A DNA stretch of 64,000 nucleotides from an uncultured Mobiluncus sp. (GTDB taxonomy: Bacteria > Actinomycetota > Actinomycetes > Actinomycetales > Actinomycetaceae), in the NCBI RefSeq assembly GCF_943914685.1, contig NZ_CALUCZ010000005.1, positions 36,126-100,125 of the forward strand, written 5' to 3'. The position numbers and the translations under genes were made by a program. The notes beneath the pieces are model-generated. The model was not told where the DNA came from, made no database searches, and saw only the letters and a list, made by a program, of their open reading frames with translations. Positions within the stretch are counted from its first letter, which is position 1, and each line of letters starts with the position of its first letter. This document shows, one piece after another, positions 26,190 to 35,243 of this stretch.

Positions 26190-26678
26190 ATGAAACTCGC
26201 CATCCTAATCCTTGAAGACGAACCGGAAGTTCGTGCCGCTGTAACCCGTGACCTGCTGGGATTCGCGGACACTTTGCGCATCGAACCGGCGGAGGATGTG
26301 CCCGATGCGTGGGAAGTCATCGATGAGATAACGGACGATGGCGACGCCCTGGCTTTGGCACTGTGCGACCATCGTCTACCCGGCACGACCGGCATCGAGT
26401 TCATGGGACAGATGATGTCCGACGAACGCACCCAGCTGACTCGCAAAGTCCTGGTGACCGGCCAGGCTGACCTAGCTGACACCGTGCGCGCGGTGAACGA
26501 AGCCGGACTCGATCAGTACGTGGCGAAACCCTGGAAGCCCGAGGAACTCCAAGACGTGGTGCGCACCATGCTGACCGACTATGTGGAACTGGCAGGGATT
26601 GACCCGGTGCCCTATCTCGCGGCGCTGGATCCGGCGCGGGCGATGGAGTTGACTAAAGGGCTCAGCCGCCCTGACTAA
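26190..26678 (+). CDS. Response regulator without recognisable output domain
   Basis: A 162-residue receiver protein: acidic pocket ILEDEP, phosphoacceptor Asp60 in LCDHRLPG, VLVTGQAD with the conserved Thr, and Lys in YVAKPW. The receiver takes about 125 residues; the remaining 35 (YVELAGIDPVPYLAALDPARA) form a short helical tail with no DNA-binding domain. It should therefore act by protein contact or phosphotransfer. GAAGGAG precedes the ATG. It is 127 bases after its likely partner kinase. In other actinobacteria similar kinases neighbour regulators fused to thioredoxin-reductase-like domains; no such domain is here. Confidence 0.9.
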   Translation: MKLAILILEDEPEVRAAVTRDLLGFADTLRIEPAEDVPDAWEVIDEITDDGDALALALCDHRLPGTTGIEFMGQMMSDERTQLTRKVLVTGQADLADTVRAVNEAGLDQYVAKPWKPEELQDVVRTMLTDYVELAGIDPVPYLAALDPARAMELTKGLSRPD

Positions 26679-26729
26679 CCGGTTGCTGGCACGTGGCAGC
26701 GAACAGCGAGGAATAAAGGGGCAGGGGCA

Positions 26730-28313
26730 GTGAGCACTCCAGACAATCCACAATCCGAAAACGCTATCGAACCGTCCGATGCGGCGGCCCGGGAACGTAA
26801 CGAACCGGCGGCAACTCAGCCCCAGTCTCGTGCCGCCGTCCCGAAACCCGCGAAACGTCCTATCCGCACTTTGCGGCCCAAGCCCCCCTCTAACGTTAAG
26901 AAAACCGCCCCACTGGGCTGGAAAGAAAAGATTGGCCTAGTGTTGGGGGCCATCGTGTTCTTCGTTCCGCTGCTGGTCGACATTCCGAATTTGGGTGAAC
27001 CGGGCGAACGGATGCTGGCGATTTTCCTGCTGGCTATCGTGTTTTGGATTACCGAGCCGATTCCTCTAACCGCCACCGCGGTGCTGGTTATCGGCCTGGA
27101 GGTCCTGCTGGTGTCCACCGGTTCGCCGTTTGACCCCACCGGTGGCGACCCGTCGCAAGCGGAGCACGTCGCCAAGTACTCGGAGTACTTCGCGACCCTG
27201 GCCAACCCGACAATTATCCTCTTCATGGGCGGTTTTATGATTGCGGAAGGGGCCGAAAAGTTTTCGCTGGACCGCAACCTAGCGGCGGTGTTGCTCAAAC
27301 CTTTCCCGGAAAAGGCGCGTCTGACGACCTTGGGACTCATGCTGATTACCGCTCTGCTGTCCATGTTTATGTCCAACACCGCCACGACTGCCACCATGTT
27401 TACCGTGGTTATCCCCATTTTGGCGGCACTGCCAAAGGGCCGGGCGCGAGCCGGCGTGGCACTGTCGATTCCCCTAGCCGCCAACGTGGGCGGTATCGGC
27501 ACCCCGGTCGGCACCCCGCCCAACGCCATTGCGGTCGGCGCCCTAGCCGCCCAGGGAATTCACGTGTCTTTCGGGCAGTGGATGATGATGGCGGTGCCGT
27601 TTATGCTGGTCGTGCTGTTTTTGTCGTGGCTGTTCCTCAGCGCCGTGTTTATCCCGCGCGATGCTGTGATTCACATTGAAATGACCTCCCAGTGGAACAA
27701 AACCCCGAAAGCCGTGCTGTTCTACATCATCGCCGGGTCCACGATTCTGCTGTGGATGACCGAGAGTCTGCACGGGATTTCCTCCAACGTGGTCGGGTTC
27801 CTGCCCGTTGTGGCGCTGCTATGTCTCAAGGTCATGAGCAGCGAGGACATCAAGAGCATCGACTGGCCGGTACTGTGGCTGGTGGCAGGCGGTATCGCGA
27901 TGGGTGAAGGCATCGGAAACACCGGCCTAGACAAGTTCTTGGTCAACTCCGTGCCGTGGGACTCCCTGGGGGCGGTGTTGATTGTGGCACTGCTCGGTTT
28001 TGTCGGTTTCGCTATCGCCAACGTCATCTCCCACTCGGCCTCCGCGAACCTGCTGGTGCCGCTGGCTGTTTCTCTGGCGGTATCCTTGGGCGATTCGGTC
28101 GATACGGTCACGGTCGCCTGCGCTGTAGCCATCGCCTGCTCGCTGGGCATGTCGCTGCCTATCTCGACTCCGCCGAACGCAATCGCTTATGCTACTGGGG
28201 AAATCTCGGTGAAACAGATGGCTTTGCTGGGCATGGTTGTCGGAACCGCCGCCACTTTGACGCTGGTGTTCGCGCTACCGCAGCTGTGGGCGCTGATGGG
28301 GTTTGTCAGCTAA
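26730..28313 (+). CDS. DASS-family (SLC13) sodium-coupled anion/dicarboxylate transporter
   Basis: A 527-residue transporter with a disordered Pro/Ala/Lys-rich N-terminal tail of about 65 residues and then around 11-12 membrane segments in two inverted halves. The first substrate motif is SNTATTATM and its loop has GTPVGTPPNAI; the second half has SHSASANLL and STPPNAIAYATGE. The second motif reads SHS where many relatives have SNT. The family imports succinate, malate, citrate or sulfate with sodium. GTG start with GGGGCAG upstream. Its position after the kinase and regulator suggests substrate-responsive control, but that is inference. Confidence 0.88.
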   Translation: MSTPDNPQSENAIEPSDAAARERNEPAATQPQSRAAVPKPAKRPIRTLRPKPPSNVKKTAPLGWKEKIGLVLGAIVFFVPLLVDIPNLGEPGERMLAIFLLAIVFWITEPIPLTATAVLVIGLEVLLVSTGSPFDPTGGDPSQAEHVAKYSEYFATLANPTIILFMGGFMIAEGAEKFSLDRNLAAVLLKPFPEKARLTTLGLMLITALLSMFMSNTATTATMFTVVIPILAALPKGRARAGVALSIPLAANVGGIGTPVGTPPNAIAVGALAAQGIHVSFGQWMMMAVPFMLVVLFLSWLFLSAVFIPRDAVIHIEMTSQWNKTPKAVLFYIIAGSTILLWMTESLHGISSNVVGFLPVVALLCLKVMSSEDIKSIDWPVLWLVAGGIAMGEGIGNTGLDKFLVNSVPWDSLGAVLIVALLGFVGFAIANVISHSASANLLVPLAVSLAVSLGDSVDTVTVACAVAIACSLGMSLPISTPPNAIAYATGEISVKQMALLGMVVGTAATLTLVFALPQLWALMGFVS

Positions 28314-28409
28314 GGCGCGCCCCGGCTGGTCCCGTTTTGGAAACGCGGTCACAAGCGCGGTGGGGCTGGGTCTGCCGGTTGAGCCGGCGCGGGGACTAAC
28401 ATTAGCTCT

Positions 28410-29057
28410 ATGAAGATTGTTGATGCCCTGACCGGGCCGATCACTCCGACTGACCTGGCGGCGATTGACGCGGCGGTGAAACGCGATGAGTTGCTGGTCA
28501 TGCCCACCGATACAGTTTATGGAATAGCCTCGGTGCCGTTTGCTCCCGCTGCGGTCGCGCGTTTGCAGCAGGCAAAAGGTCGGGGGGAGGATTTTCCCCC
28601 GCCGGTGCTGGTTTCCGGTCCGGCAGCGCTGGACGATTTGATGGCCCCGGAGACTGAGACGGGCGAGAGCCAGCGACGTACTGCGCGTGTGCTCGCACAG
28701 CGCTTTTGGCCCGGTGCCCTGACCATTATTGTGACCGCTAATCCGGCTCTAGGCTGGGATTTGGGACAGACTCACGGGACTATCGCCTTGCGCCAGCCCG
28801 ACCACCCTCGTGCCCTCGAAATTTTGCGCCACACCGGTCCTTTGGCGGTCACGTCCGCCAACCTGCATACCCGGCCTCCCGCCACCGATATTGCCGCCGC
28901 CACCAAATATTTTGGCGAACAGGTCAGCGTTTACGTCGATGCTGGTCCCTCGCCCTCCGGACACCCGTCCACCATCATCACCTTGGCGCAGGGCTCCCCG
29001 CGCTTGATTCGCCAGGGCGATATTCCGCTGTCCGATATCCTCGCGGCTTTAGCTTGA
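28410..29057 (+). CDS. tsaC: L-threonylcarbamoyladenylate synthase (Sua5/YrdC/TsaC)
   Basis: A 215-residue YrdC-fold enzyme that makes threonylcarbamoyl-AMP from threonine, bicarbonate and ATP for the t6A37 modification of ANN-decoding tRNAs. Typical features are VMPTDTVYGIA near residue 31, RFWPGALTIIV, IALRQPDHPRALEIL and PLAVTSANLH. It belongs to the conserved run prfA-prmC-tsaC-wecA-atp, here split by the preceding accessory block. No ribosome binding site is visible, but TAACAT ends 7 bases before the ATG, suggesting a leaderless mRNA. Confidence 0.93.
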   Translation: MKIVDALTGPITPTDLAAIDAAVKRDELLVMPTDTVYGIASVPFAPAAVARLQQAKGRGEDFPPPVLVSGPAALDDLMAPETETGESQRRTARVLAQRFWPGALTIIVTANPALGWDLGQTHGTIALRQPDHPRALEILRHTGPLAVTSANLHTRPPATDIAAATKYFGEQVSVYVDAGPSPSGHPSTIITLAQGSPRLIRQGDIPLSDILAALA

Positions 29058-29078
29058 GGCCTCGTGTGGTTATACAGG

Positions 29079-29126
29079 GGGATATGGGCGGTAGCTGCCA
29101 ATAATGGCAGCTACCGCCCATATCCC
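29079..29126. terminator. 22-bp perfect stem-loop between tsaC and wecA
   Basis: Bases 29079-29100 and 29105-29126 are exact reverse complements around an ATAA loop; the inner arm reads GGCGGTAGCTGCCA. It lies 21 bases after tsaC. There is no T run, so it may be a Rho-type or structural terminator, an mRNA-stabilising hairpin, or a protein site. Its length and perfection exceed ordinary terminators. Confidence 0.55.
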
Positions 29127-29185
29127 ACCCTATATTCACATCGGAGCAAAATAACTCGCCACTAACCCGCTAAACTAAAGCCCGT

Positions 29186-30370
29186 ATGAAGTTTTACCTG
29201 TTGATATTCTTGGTCGCGGCCGCGGTAACGTACCTCACGGTCCCGCTGGTGCGGCAATTTGCCCTGGCAACAGGTACTTTAGCTCCGGTGCGGGAACGTG
29301 ACGTCCACGAATTTCCGACCCCGCGCCTGGGCGGGGTAGCGATGGGCGTGGGTTTTCTCGCGGCGCTGGCCATCGCCTCACACACGCCATTCTTGGCCGA
29401 TGCTGCCAGCTTTCATAACGTCAAGGGCTTGGCGGTGGGTGTCGTCCTGATTGTGATTTTGGGTGTTATCGATGACATCTGGGATTTGGATTGGTACACG
29501 AAACTGGCGGGCCAAATCCTGGTGGCGGGGTTGATGTCTTGGCTGGGTATCCAGCTGACCTCTTTCCCGATTTTTGGCGTGACGATTGGCTCGTCTCGCC
29601 TGTCGTTGCTGGTTACAGTGCTGGTAGTGGTAGCGGCAATCAACGCGGTCAACTTCGTGGACGGCTTGGACGGTTTAGCCTCCGGCATGATGGCCATCAG
29701 CGCTACCGGCCTGTTCATCTATTCCTACACGCTGTCGCGCACGCTGGGTGCCGCGTCCTACGCCTCCCTGGCCTCAACGGTGGCGGCGGCCCTAGCCGGG
29801 ATTTGCCTAGGATTCTTGGCACACAACTTTTCCCCCGCCTCCATTTTCATGGGCGATACCGGAGCCATGCTGCTGGGTTTATTGACGGTGGCCTCCGCCA
29901 TCATTGTCACCGGCCAAATCGATCCGGCGGTCGTGTATTTCCGCCAAGCTTTCCCGTCTTTCCTGCCCATAGTTTTGCCTTTGGCGGTACTGGCTATCCC
30001 CATTTTTGATATGGTCGCCGCGGTGATTCGTCGGTTGTATCATCACCAGTCCCCTTTCCAAGCCGATGCCGGTCACCTGCACCATCGCCTGTCCCATGCC
30101 GGACGTTCCCGGGTGCGCGCCGTGCTGGTCATGTACTTGTGGACGGCGGTGTTTTCCCTGGGAGCGGCTTCGCTGACTTTGCTGCGGATGCGCTACGTGC
30201 TGGTGTTGATGCTGGTAGCCGCTCTGCTGGCAATGGTGGCGACGATTGAGATTCTGCCCGCTTGGCGTGAAGGGGTGCGCCGCTGGTTCAACCCGAACTA
30301 TCGCCAGCCCCACGGCCCGGAACACGCGCTGTACCACGCCCCCTCCCTTTCTGATAGCGTAAAGCCGTGA
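29186..30370 (+). CDS. wecA: Undecaprenyl-phosphate N-acetylglucosaminyl 1-phosphate transferase
   Basis: A 394-residue membrane enzyme of the WecA/TagO/MraY family that transfers a HexNAc-1-phosphate from UDP-sugar to undecaprenyl phosphate, starting synthesis of wall glycans. About eleven membrane segments; conserved cytoplasmic loops HEFPTPRLGG, GVIDDIWDLDW (the Asp-Asp pair), NFVDGLDGLASG and FMGDTGAMLLG are present, and HLHHRLSHAG fits the HxH loop. The ATG at 29186 follows the large hairpin. The stop overlaps the start of the AtpI-like gene by 4 bases. Confidence 0.93.
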   Translation: MKFYLLIFLVAAAVTYLTVPLVRQFALATGTLAPVRERDVHEFPTPRLGGVAMGVGFLAALAIASHTPFLADAASFHNVKGLAVGVVLIVILGVIDDIWDLDWYTKLAGQILVAGLMSWLGIQLTSFPIFGVTIGSSRLSLLVTVLVVVAAINAVNFVDGLDGLASGMMAISATGLFIYSYTLSRTLGAASYASLASTVAAALAGICLGFLAHNFSPASIFMGDTGAMLLGLLTVASAIIVTGQIDPAVVYFRQAFPSFLPIVLPLAVLAIPIFDMVAAVIRRLYHHQSPFQADAGHLHHRLSHAGRSRVRAVLVMYLWTAVFSLGAASLTLLRMRYVLVLMLVAALLAMVATIEILPAWREGVRRWFNPNYRQPHGPEHALYHAPSLSDSVKP

Positions 30371-30870
30371 ACGAAACGACTCCCCGACCTGAGCAATCCG
30401 CCGCTTTCCTCGCGGCTCCCTTGGGTCCCCGGACCCGCCGAGCGGTGAAGTTTTCTCTGACCGCGATTTCCCTAGCGGTGGTGGTGGTGCTGTTGGTCTC
30501 GGCCGGGTTAGCAACATGGCTGGTAGGGACGGCGGGATTGCGTTCAGTAGGTTTATGCGCTGCAGTGGGCGCGGGCTTGGTGGCGGTGACGTTCGCCACA
30601 CACCTGTTCACCCTGAATCACCCGGACTTGATGATGGCGGGCATGGGCGGAGATTTTGTCCTCAAAATTATCGTCATTTTGCTGGCTTTGGGGGTGGCGC
30701 GCGCACTGCCGGGCTTGGACGCGAAAACAATTTTTTTCACCCTACTGGCCATGATTTTGGTCCAAGCCGTTGTCTTTCCGGTGGCGCTGACCAAAGCGCA
30801 AGTGCCCTTGTTAGACCCGGTCTCTACGCCAACGCAACCGGAAACCGAAGGGGAAAATCCAACGCAGTAG
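30367..30870 (+). CDS. AtpI-like small membrane protein preceding the ATP synthase operon
   Basis: A 167-residue protein with four predicted membrane segments between basic/acidic tails (first at about residues 28-52, last at about 118-140) and a Pro/Glu-rich C terminus. It occupies the place of atpI, whose product helps assemble the c-ring in other bacteria, but the sequence itself is too divergent for a firm family call. GTG start overlapping the wecA stop. About 110 bases separate it from atpB. Confidence 0.6.
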   Translation: MNETTPRPEQSAAFLAAPLGPRTRRAVKFSLTAISLAVVVVLLVSAGLATWLVGTAGLRSVGLCAAVGAGLVAVTFATHLFTLNHPDLMMAGMGGDFVLKIIVILLALGVARALPGLDAKTIFFTLLAMILVQAVVFPVALTKAQVPLLDPVSTPTQPETEGENPTQ

Positions 30871-30980
30871 TGAAAAATTGCGTTTTTTTACCCAGGCTAG
30901 TTTTTACTCGTGCAAATCGCGCTTGAATTTCATGATAACGTTGTTAGGCGAACTCATGATTTATGACTCAAAGGAGAACA

Positions 30981-31805
30981 ATGGGAGTGCAGTTGACGCT
31001 CATGTCGGCATTGGTGCCGAATTTGGTTCCCGCTACAGATGACTCGTTCCATGCCCCCACCATTATGGACTTGTTCCCCCCGGTCGTTGCTTTCGCTGGA
31101 ACTCCTTTCACTATCGACCGTGTCATGATGATTCGTCTCATCATGACGCTGCTGCTGGTGCTGTGCCTGGTGCTGTACGCCACGCGAGCCAAGCTCATTC
31201 CGGGACGCGCTCAGTACGTGATGGAGTTCGGGTTCAAATTCTGCCAGGAAAACATCGCTGAGGAAGTCATCGGCAAGGAAATCGGGCGCAAATACACCCC
31301 CATCGTGACTTCTGTATTCTTCTCGGTCTTGTTCATGAACATTGCGGGTATCATTCCGGGTTTCAACCTGGCTGGTTCCGCAAAACCAGGTTTCCCGCTA
31401 CTGTTAGCGGTGTTTGCCTGGTTCGTTTTCATTTACGCCGGAATTCGAGAGACCGGTGTAGGCCAGTTCTTCAAGTCCTCCCTGTTCCCACCGGGGGTGC
31501 CGTGGCCGCTGTATATCCTGCTGACCCCCATTGAGGCGATTTCCACTTTCATCATTCGCCCGTTCACCCTGTTCGTCCGGTTGTTGGCCAACATGATTGC
31601 CGGTCACTTCTTGCTGGCTTTGACCCTGAGCGCCACGAACTACTTCCTCTTTGCGCATCTCTCGGCGCTGTCCCCGATAGGGATTCTGACTTTTGCGGCA
31701 GCTTTCGCGTTTACCCTGTTCGAAATCCTGGTGGCTTTCCTGCAGGCGTACATTTTCGCTATTCTGACCGCGGTGTATGTGAACCTCTCCGTACACGCAC
31801 ATTAG
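30981..31805 (+). CDS. atpB: ATP synthase F0 subunit a
   Basis: A 274-residue membrane subunit forming the proton half-channels next to the c-ring. FSVLFMNIAGIIPG and the essential Arg in LFVRLLANMIAGH mark the family, followed by AFLQAYIFAILTAVY. The ATG at 30981 is chosen because AAGGAG lies 4 bases before it; an upstream ATG at 30963 in frame would add six residues and place the ribosome binding site inside the gene. First structural gene of atpBEFHAGDC. Confidence 0.95.
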   Translation: MGVQLTLMSALVPNLVPATDDSFHAPTIMDLFPPVVAFAGTPFTIDRVMMIRLIMTLLLVLCLVLYATRAKLIPGRAQYVMEFGFKFCQENIAEEVIGKEIGRKYTPIVTSVFFSVLFMNIAGIIPGFNLAGSAKPGFPLLLAVFAWFVFIYAGIRETGVGQFFKSSLFPPGVPWPLYILLTPIEAISTFIIRPFTLFVRLLANMIAGHFLLALTLSATNYFLFAHLSALSPIGILTFAAAFAFTLFEILVAFLQAYIFAILTAVYVNLSVHAH

Positions 31806-31818
31806 AAAAACAATAGGC

Positions 31819-31842
31819 TTCTCGCGCCAACCGGCGTGAGAA
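31819..31842 (+). promoter_or_regulatory. Small hairpin before atpE
   Basis: TTCTCGCGCC pairs with GGCGTGAGAA (one G-U pair) around an AACC loop in the atpB-atpE gap, 25 bases before the atpE ATG. It may protect the atpE message or mark an RNA processing point, which would suit the high demand for subunit c. No T run follows. Confidence 0.35.
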
Positions 31843-31866
31843 TAACAACAAATAAGGAAAGAAAAC

Positions 31867-32082
31867 ATGACTGGAAGTGCACTTGTTCTCGCAACCATCG
31901 GCTATGGTCTGGCCGCTATTGGACCTGGCATTGGCTTGGGCATTCTGATTGGTCACACTCAGGACGCTATTGCCCGCCAGCCGGAACTGTCCGGAAAGCT
32001 CACCACTAACATGTTCATCGGTATCGCCTTCGTCGAAGCCTTGGCTTTGATCGGTTTGGTGACGGGCTTCCTGTTCCGGTAA
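31867..32082 (+). CDS. atpE: ATP synthase F0 subunit c
   Basis: A 71-residue two-helix hairpin that forms the rotor ring. The glycine-rich first helix is GPGIGLGILIG, the polar loop is ARQPE, and the ion-carrying carboxylate is Glu57 in GIAFVEALALIG. The residue after the Glu is Ala and the Na+-coordinating pattern is not complete, so a proton ring is most likely. AAGGAAAG precedes the ATG. The gene is separated from atpB by a small hairpin, and atpF follows after 9 bases. Confidence 0.96.
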   Translation: MTGSALVLATIGYGLAAIGPGIGLGILIGHTQDAIARQPELSGKLTTNMFIGIAFVEALALIGLVTGFLFR

Positions 32083-32091
32083 GGAGCACGT

Positions 32092-32640
32092 ATGTTAGGC
32101 ACTTTAGTATCACTAGTAGCTAAGGCGGGCGATACCCCGAACCCTCTGCTGCCAGAGACTTACGACATCGTTTGGTCGGCGGTCATCTTCGTGGTCATCT
32201 TGGTGGTGGTTGTGAAGGTCGCTCTGCCGAAGTACAACGGACTGGTGCAGGAGCGTGCTGACAAGCTCCAGGAGGGCTTGGACGCTACGGCGAAGGCGCA
32301 GGCTGACTCGCAGGCCGCAGCGCAGCGGATTGAGTCCGAGCTGCGCGACGCGAAAGAGGAAGCCGCGCAAATCCGCAACAAAGCCAACGCCCAAGCGGAG
32401 GACATCGTGTCCCGTGCTACGGAACGCGCTGATCAAGAAGCTAAGCGCATCATCGAGCAGGCTCAGCGTCAGATTGCTGCTGAGCGGGCCGCGGCGGAAG
32501 CCTCCCTGCGTCAAGACGTGGGTGATTTGGCGACTCAGCTCGCGGAAAAGATTGTGGGCGAACAGCTGAAAGATGAAGCCCTGAGCTCGCGCGTCGTGGA
32601 TCGGTTCCTCGACGAACTCGAAGCCCAGCCGGTGGCTTAA
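32092..32640 (+). CDS. atpF: ATP synthase F0 subunit b
   Basis: A 182-residue peripheral-stalk subunit. One membrane helix lies at about residues 23-45 (IVWSAVIFVVILVVVVKV), followed by a long charged helix (ERADKLQEGLDATAKAQ and onward) that dimerises and reaches F1. It is a separate gene, unlike the b-delta fusion of mycobacteria. AAGGAG overlaps the atpE stop just before the ATG. Confidence 0.95.
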   Translation: MLGTLVSLVAKAGDTPNPLLPETYDIVWSAVIFVVILVVVVKVALPKYNGLVQERADKLQEGLDATAKAQADSQAAAQRIESELRDAKEEAAQIRNKANAQAEDIVSRATERADQEAKRIIEQAQRQIAAERAAAEASLRQDVGDLATQLAEKIVGEQLKDEALSSRVVDRFLDELEAQPVA

Positions 32641-32664
32641 GGATAGAGAAGGTAAGGGAAGTCA

Positions 32665-33486
32665 ATGAGAGCCTCGTCGGTAAGGACCTTGGCCGCTATG
32701 GTCATGGCCGTCGATAAGACCCTGGGGAAAGCCACGACCAAGACTGGCCCCGCGGTCGCCGAGGAATACTTTGCCCTGTCTGAACTGCTTGAGAACAACG
32801 TCCGCTTGGCTCGCAACCTGTCCGACCCGGCGCGTACCTCCCCGGACAAGCAAGAACTGGTTCGCACCATCTTGGGCTCTCAGCTTTCTGAGCCGGCTCT
32901 GGCGGGAGTGTTGGAACTCGCCGCCGGTCGCTGGTCCAGCGAGCTTGACCTGCAGGAGGCCTGCCGGTTGCTGGCAAACCACGTGTTGCTGAAAACCGCC
33001 CAGGATAATGGCCAGTTAGAGGACGTCGAACGTGACATCTTTGCCATGAGCCAGGTGGTGTCCAAGAACCGCGATTTGCGTAATTTCTTGACTGACAATC
33101 ATCGCGCCCCCCTGGACCAGCGTCTGGAGACTTTCAACTCCCTGGTTGGCAAGGAGGTCAAGCCTCTGGCGTTGCGTTTGGTGAACGCGGTGATTGCCAA
33201 AGCGGCTCCCGGCCGTCTCGCGGCTGACCTGCGGGCATTGCTGGATTCAGCAGCGCGGATGCGTCAGCGGAGGATGGCGACGGTTTATACCGCAACGCCA
33301 CTGAGTGAAACCCAGCACTCCCGGCTCATTCAGTTGCTGTCTGACCGCAGCGGCGAACAGGTTGAGGTCAACGTAGTGGTAGACCCGAACCTGGTGGGCG
33401 GCGTAAAGATTGTGCAGGGCGACACGGTGATGGATGGCGCGGTGAAGTCCCGCGCCGAGCAGTTCCGGCGCAAGCTGGCAAGCTAA
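32665..33486 (+). CDS. atpH: ATP synthase F1 subunit delta
   Basis: A 273-residue stalk subunit joining subunit b to the top of F1. It has the OSCP fold with an extra N-terminal helical region of about 90 residues, as in other actinobacteria (E. coli delta is 177). The conserved C-terminal signature is VDPNLVGGVKIVQGD and the family segment ATVYTATPLSE is present. AAGGGAAG lies before the ATG at 32665. Confidence 0.94.
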   Translation: MRASSVRTLAAMVMAVDKTLGKATTKTGPAVAEEYFALSELLENNVRLARNLSDPARTSPDKQELVRTILGSQLSEPALAGVLELAAGRWSSELDLQEACRLLANHVLLKTAQDNGQLEDVERDIFAMSQVVSKNRDLRNFLTDNHRAPLDQRLETFNSLVGKEVKPLALRLVNAVIAKAAPGRLAADLRALLDSAARMRQRRMATVYTATPLSETQHSRLIQLLSDRSGEQVEVNVVVDPNLVGGVKIVQGDTVMDGAVKSRAEQFRRKLAS

Positions 33487-33548
33487 AACGAAACGAAAAT
33501 ATGACCGATAGGGCAAGGCCCTATGGAACGACAACAGAAGGAATGCTG

Positions 33549-35171
33549 ATGGCTGAGCTATCAATAAGTCCCCAGGACATTAAGAGCGCCCTGGACAAGT
33601 TTGTGGATGCGTATGAACCATCCGCCGCGACCGCGGAGGAAATCGGCTACGTGACCGAAACTGCTGACGGCATTGCCCATATCGAGGGCTTGCCTGGCAC
33701 TATGGCCAACGAGCTGCTGCGCTTCCAAGACGGTACCCTGGGTCTGGCAATGAACCTGGACGAGCGTGAGATTGGCGCTATCGTTCTGGGTGATTTCACG
33801 GGGATTGAGGAAGGTCAAGAGGTCTACCGCACGGGTGACGTGCTCTCCGTGCCGGTGGGTGATGGTTACCTGGGCCGCGTGGTTGACCCGCTGGGCAACC
33901 CGATTGACGGCCTGGGCGAAATCAAGGACTTGGGTGAGCGTCGTGCTCTGGAATTGCAGGCTCCCGGCGTGATGATGCGCCGTTCCGTGTTTGAGCCGCT
34001 CCAGACCGGCCTGAAAGCCATCGATTCGATGATTCCGATTGGGCGTGGTCAGCGTGAGCTGATTATTGGCGACCGTCAGACCGGCAAGACCGCTATCGCC
34101 ATTGACACGATTTTGAACCAGCGAGACAACTGGAAGTCGGGCGACCCGAACAAGCAGGTGCGTTGCATCTACGTGGCGGTCGGTCAAAAAGGCTCCACCA
34201 TTGCCTCGGTAAAGGGCGCGCTGGAAGACGCGGGCGCGATGGAGTACACCACTATCGTGGCTTCCCCCGCTTCGGACGCGGCCGGGTTCAAGTACCTGGC
34301 TCCCTACACCGGTTCGGCCATCGGTCAGCACTGGATGTACCAGGGCAAGCACGTGTTGATTGTGTTTGATGACCTGTCCAAGCAGGCTGAGGCCTACCGT
34401 GCGGTGTCGCTGTTGCTGCGCCGCCCGCCGGGGCGTGAAGCCTACCCTGGTGACGTGTTCTACCTGCACTCTCGCTTGCTGGAACGCTGCGCAAAACTGT
34501 CCGACGATTTGGGCGGCGGTTCGATGACCGGTCTGCCGATTATCGAAACGAAAGCGAACGACGTGTCGGCCTACATTCCGACCAACGTCATTTCCATCAC
34601 GGACGGCCAAATCTTCCTGCAGTCCGACCTGTTCAACGCGAACCAGCGTCCGGCCGTGGACGTGGGTATTTCGGTGTCCCGTGTGGGCGGCGATGCTCAG
34701 ATTAAGGCCATGAAGAAAGTCGCCGGTACGTTGAAGCTGACCTTGGCGCAGTACCGTTCGATGGCGGCTTTCGCCATGCTGGCTTCCGACCTGGACGCCA
34801 CGACCCGTAAGCAGCTGACCCGCGGTGAGAGGCTGATGGAACTGTTGAAACAGCCCCAGTACACGCCTTATCCCGTAGAGGAACAGGTGTGCTCCATCTG
34901 GGCCGGTACCAATGGTTACTTGGACGATATCCCCACCGACAAGGTACTGCAGTTTGAAAAGGACTGGTTGGATTACCTGCGTAACGAGGGCACTATCCTG
35001 GCTGAAATCCGGGAAAAGGGCGCTTGGCCCGATGAACTGGTGGCGCGTTTGGAAACTGCCGTCAAGGATTTCCGCAAGTCTTACGACTTGGTCCCCCAGG
35101 CTAACTTAGATGCCATTGAGGGCGAGGCCGAGGCGGAGCAGTCCGAGGAACAAATCGTTAAGCAGCGCTGA
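33549..35171 (+). CDS. atpA: ATP synthase F1 subunit alpha
   Basis: A 540-residue non-catalytic nucleotide-binding subunit. Walker A GDRQTGKT, Walker B-like VLIVFDDLSKQ, and the alpha signature PAVDVGISVSRVGG (Arg finger in SVSRVG) are present. The ATG at 33549 is preferred because GAAGG lies 7 bases upstream and the N terminus then reads MAELSISPQDI; frames from 33501 or 33543 would include that site. Confidence 0.97.
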   Translation: MAELSISPQDIKSALDKFVDAYEPSAATAEEIGYVTETADGIAHIEGLPGTMANELLRFQDGTLGLAMNLDEREIGAIVLGDFTGIEEGQEVYRTGDVLSVPVGDGYLGRVVDPLGNPIDGLGEIKDLGERRALELQAPGVMMRRSVFEPLQTGLKAIDSMIPIGRGQRELIIGDRQTGKTAIAIDTILNQRDNWKSGDPNKQVRCIYVAVGQKGSTIASVKGALEDAGAMEYTTIVASPASDAAGFKYLAPYTGSAIGQHWMYQGKHVLIVFDDLSKQAEAYRAVSLLLRRPPGREAYPGDVFYLHSRLLERCAKLSDDLGGGSMTGLPIIETKANDVSAYIPTNVISITDGQIFLQSDLFNANQRPAVDVGISVSRVGGDAQIKAMKKVAGTLKLTLAQYRSMAAFAMLASDLDATTRKQLTRGERLMELLKQPQYTPYPVEEQVCSIWAGTNGYLDDIPTDKVLQFEKDWLDYLRNEGTILAEIREKGAWPDELVARLETAVKDFRKSYDLVPQANLDAIEGEAEAEQSEEQIVKQR

Positions 35172-35243
35172 GGCGTCCGGGCCAGCGGGAAACTTGCTGG
35201 TCAGCACCGAAAGTAACCGAACAGAACGTAAGGGAAGGGCAAA

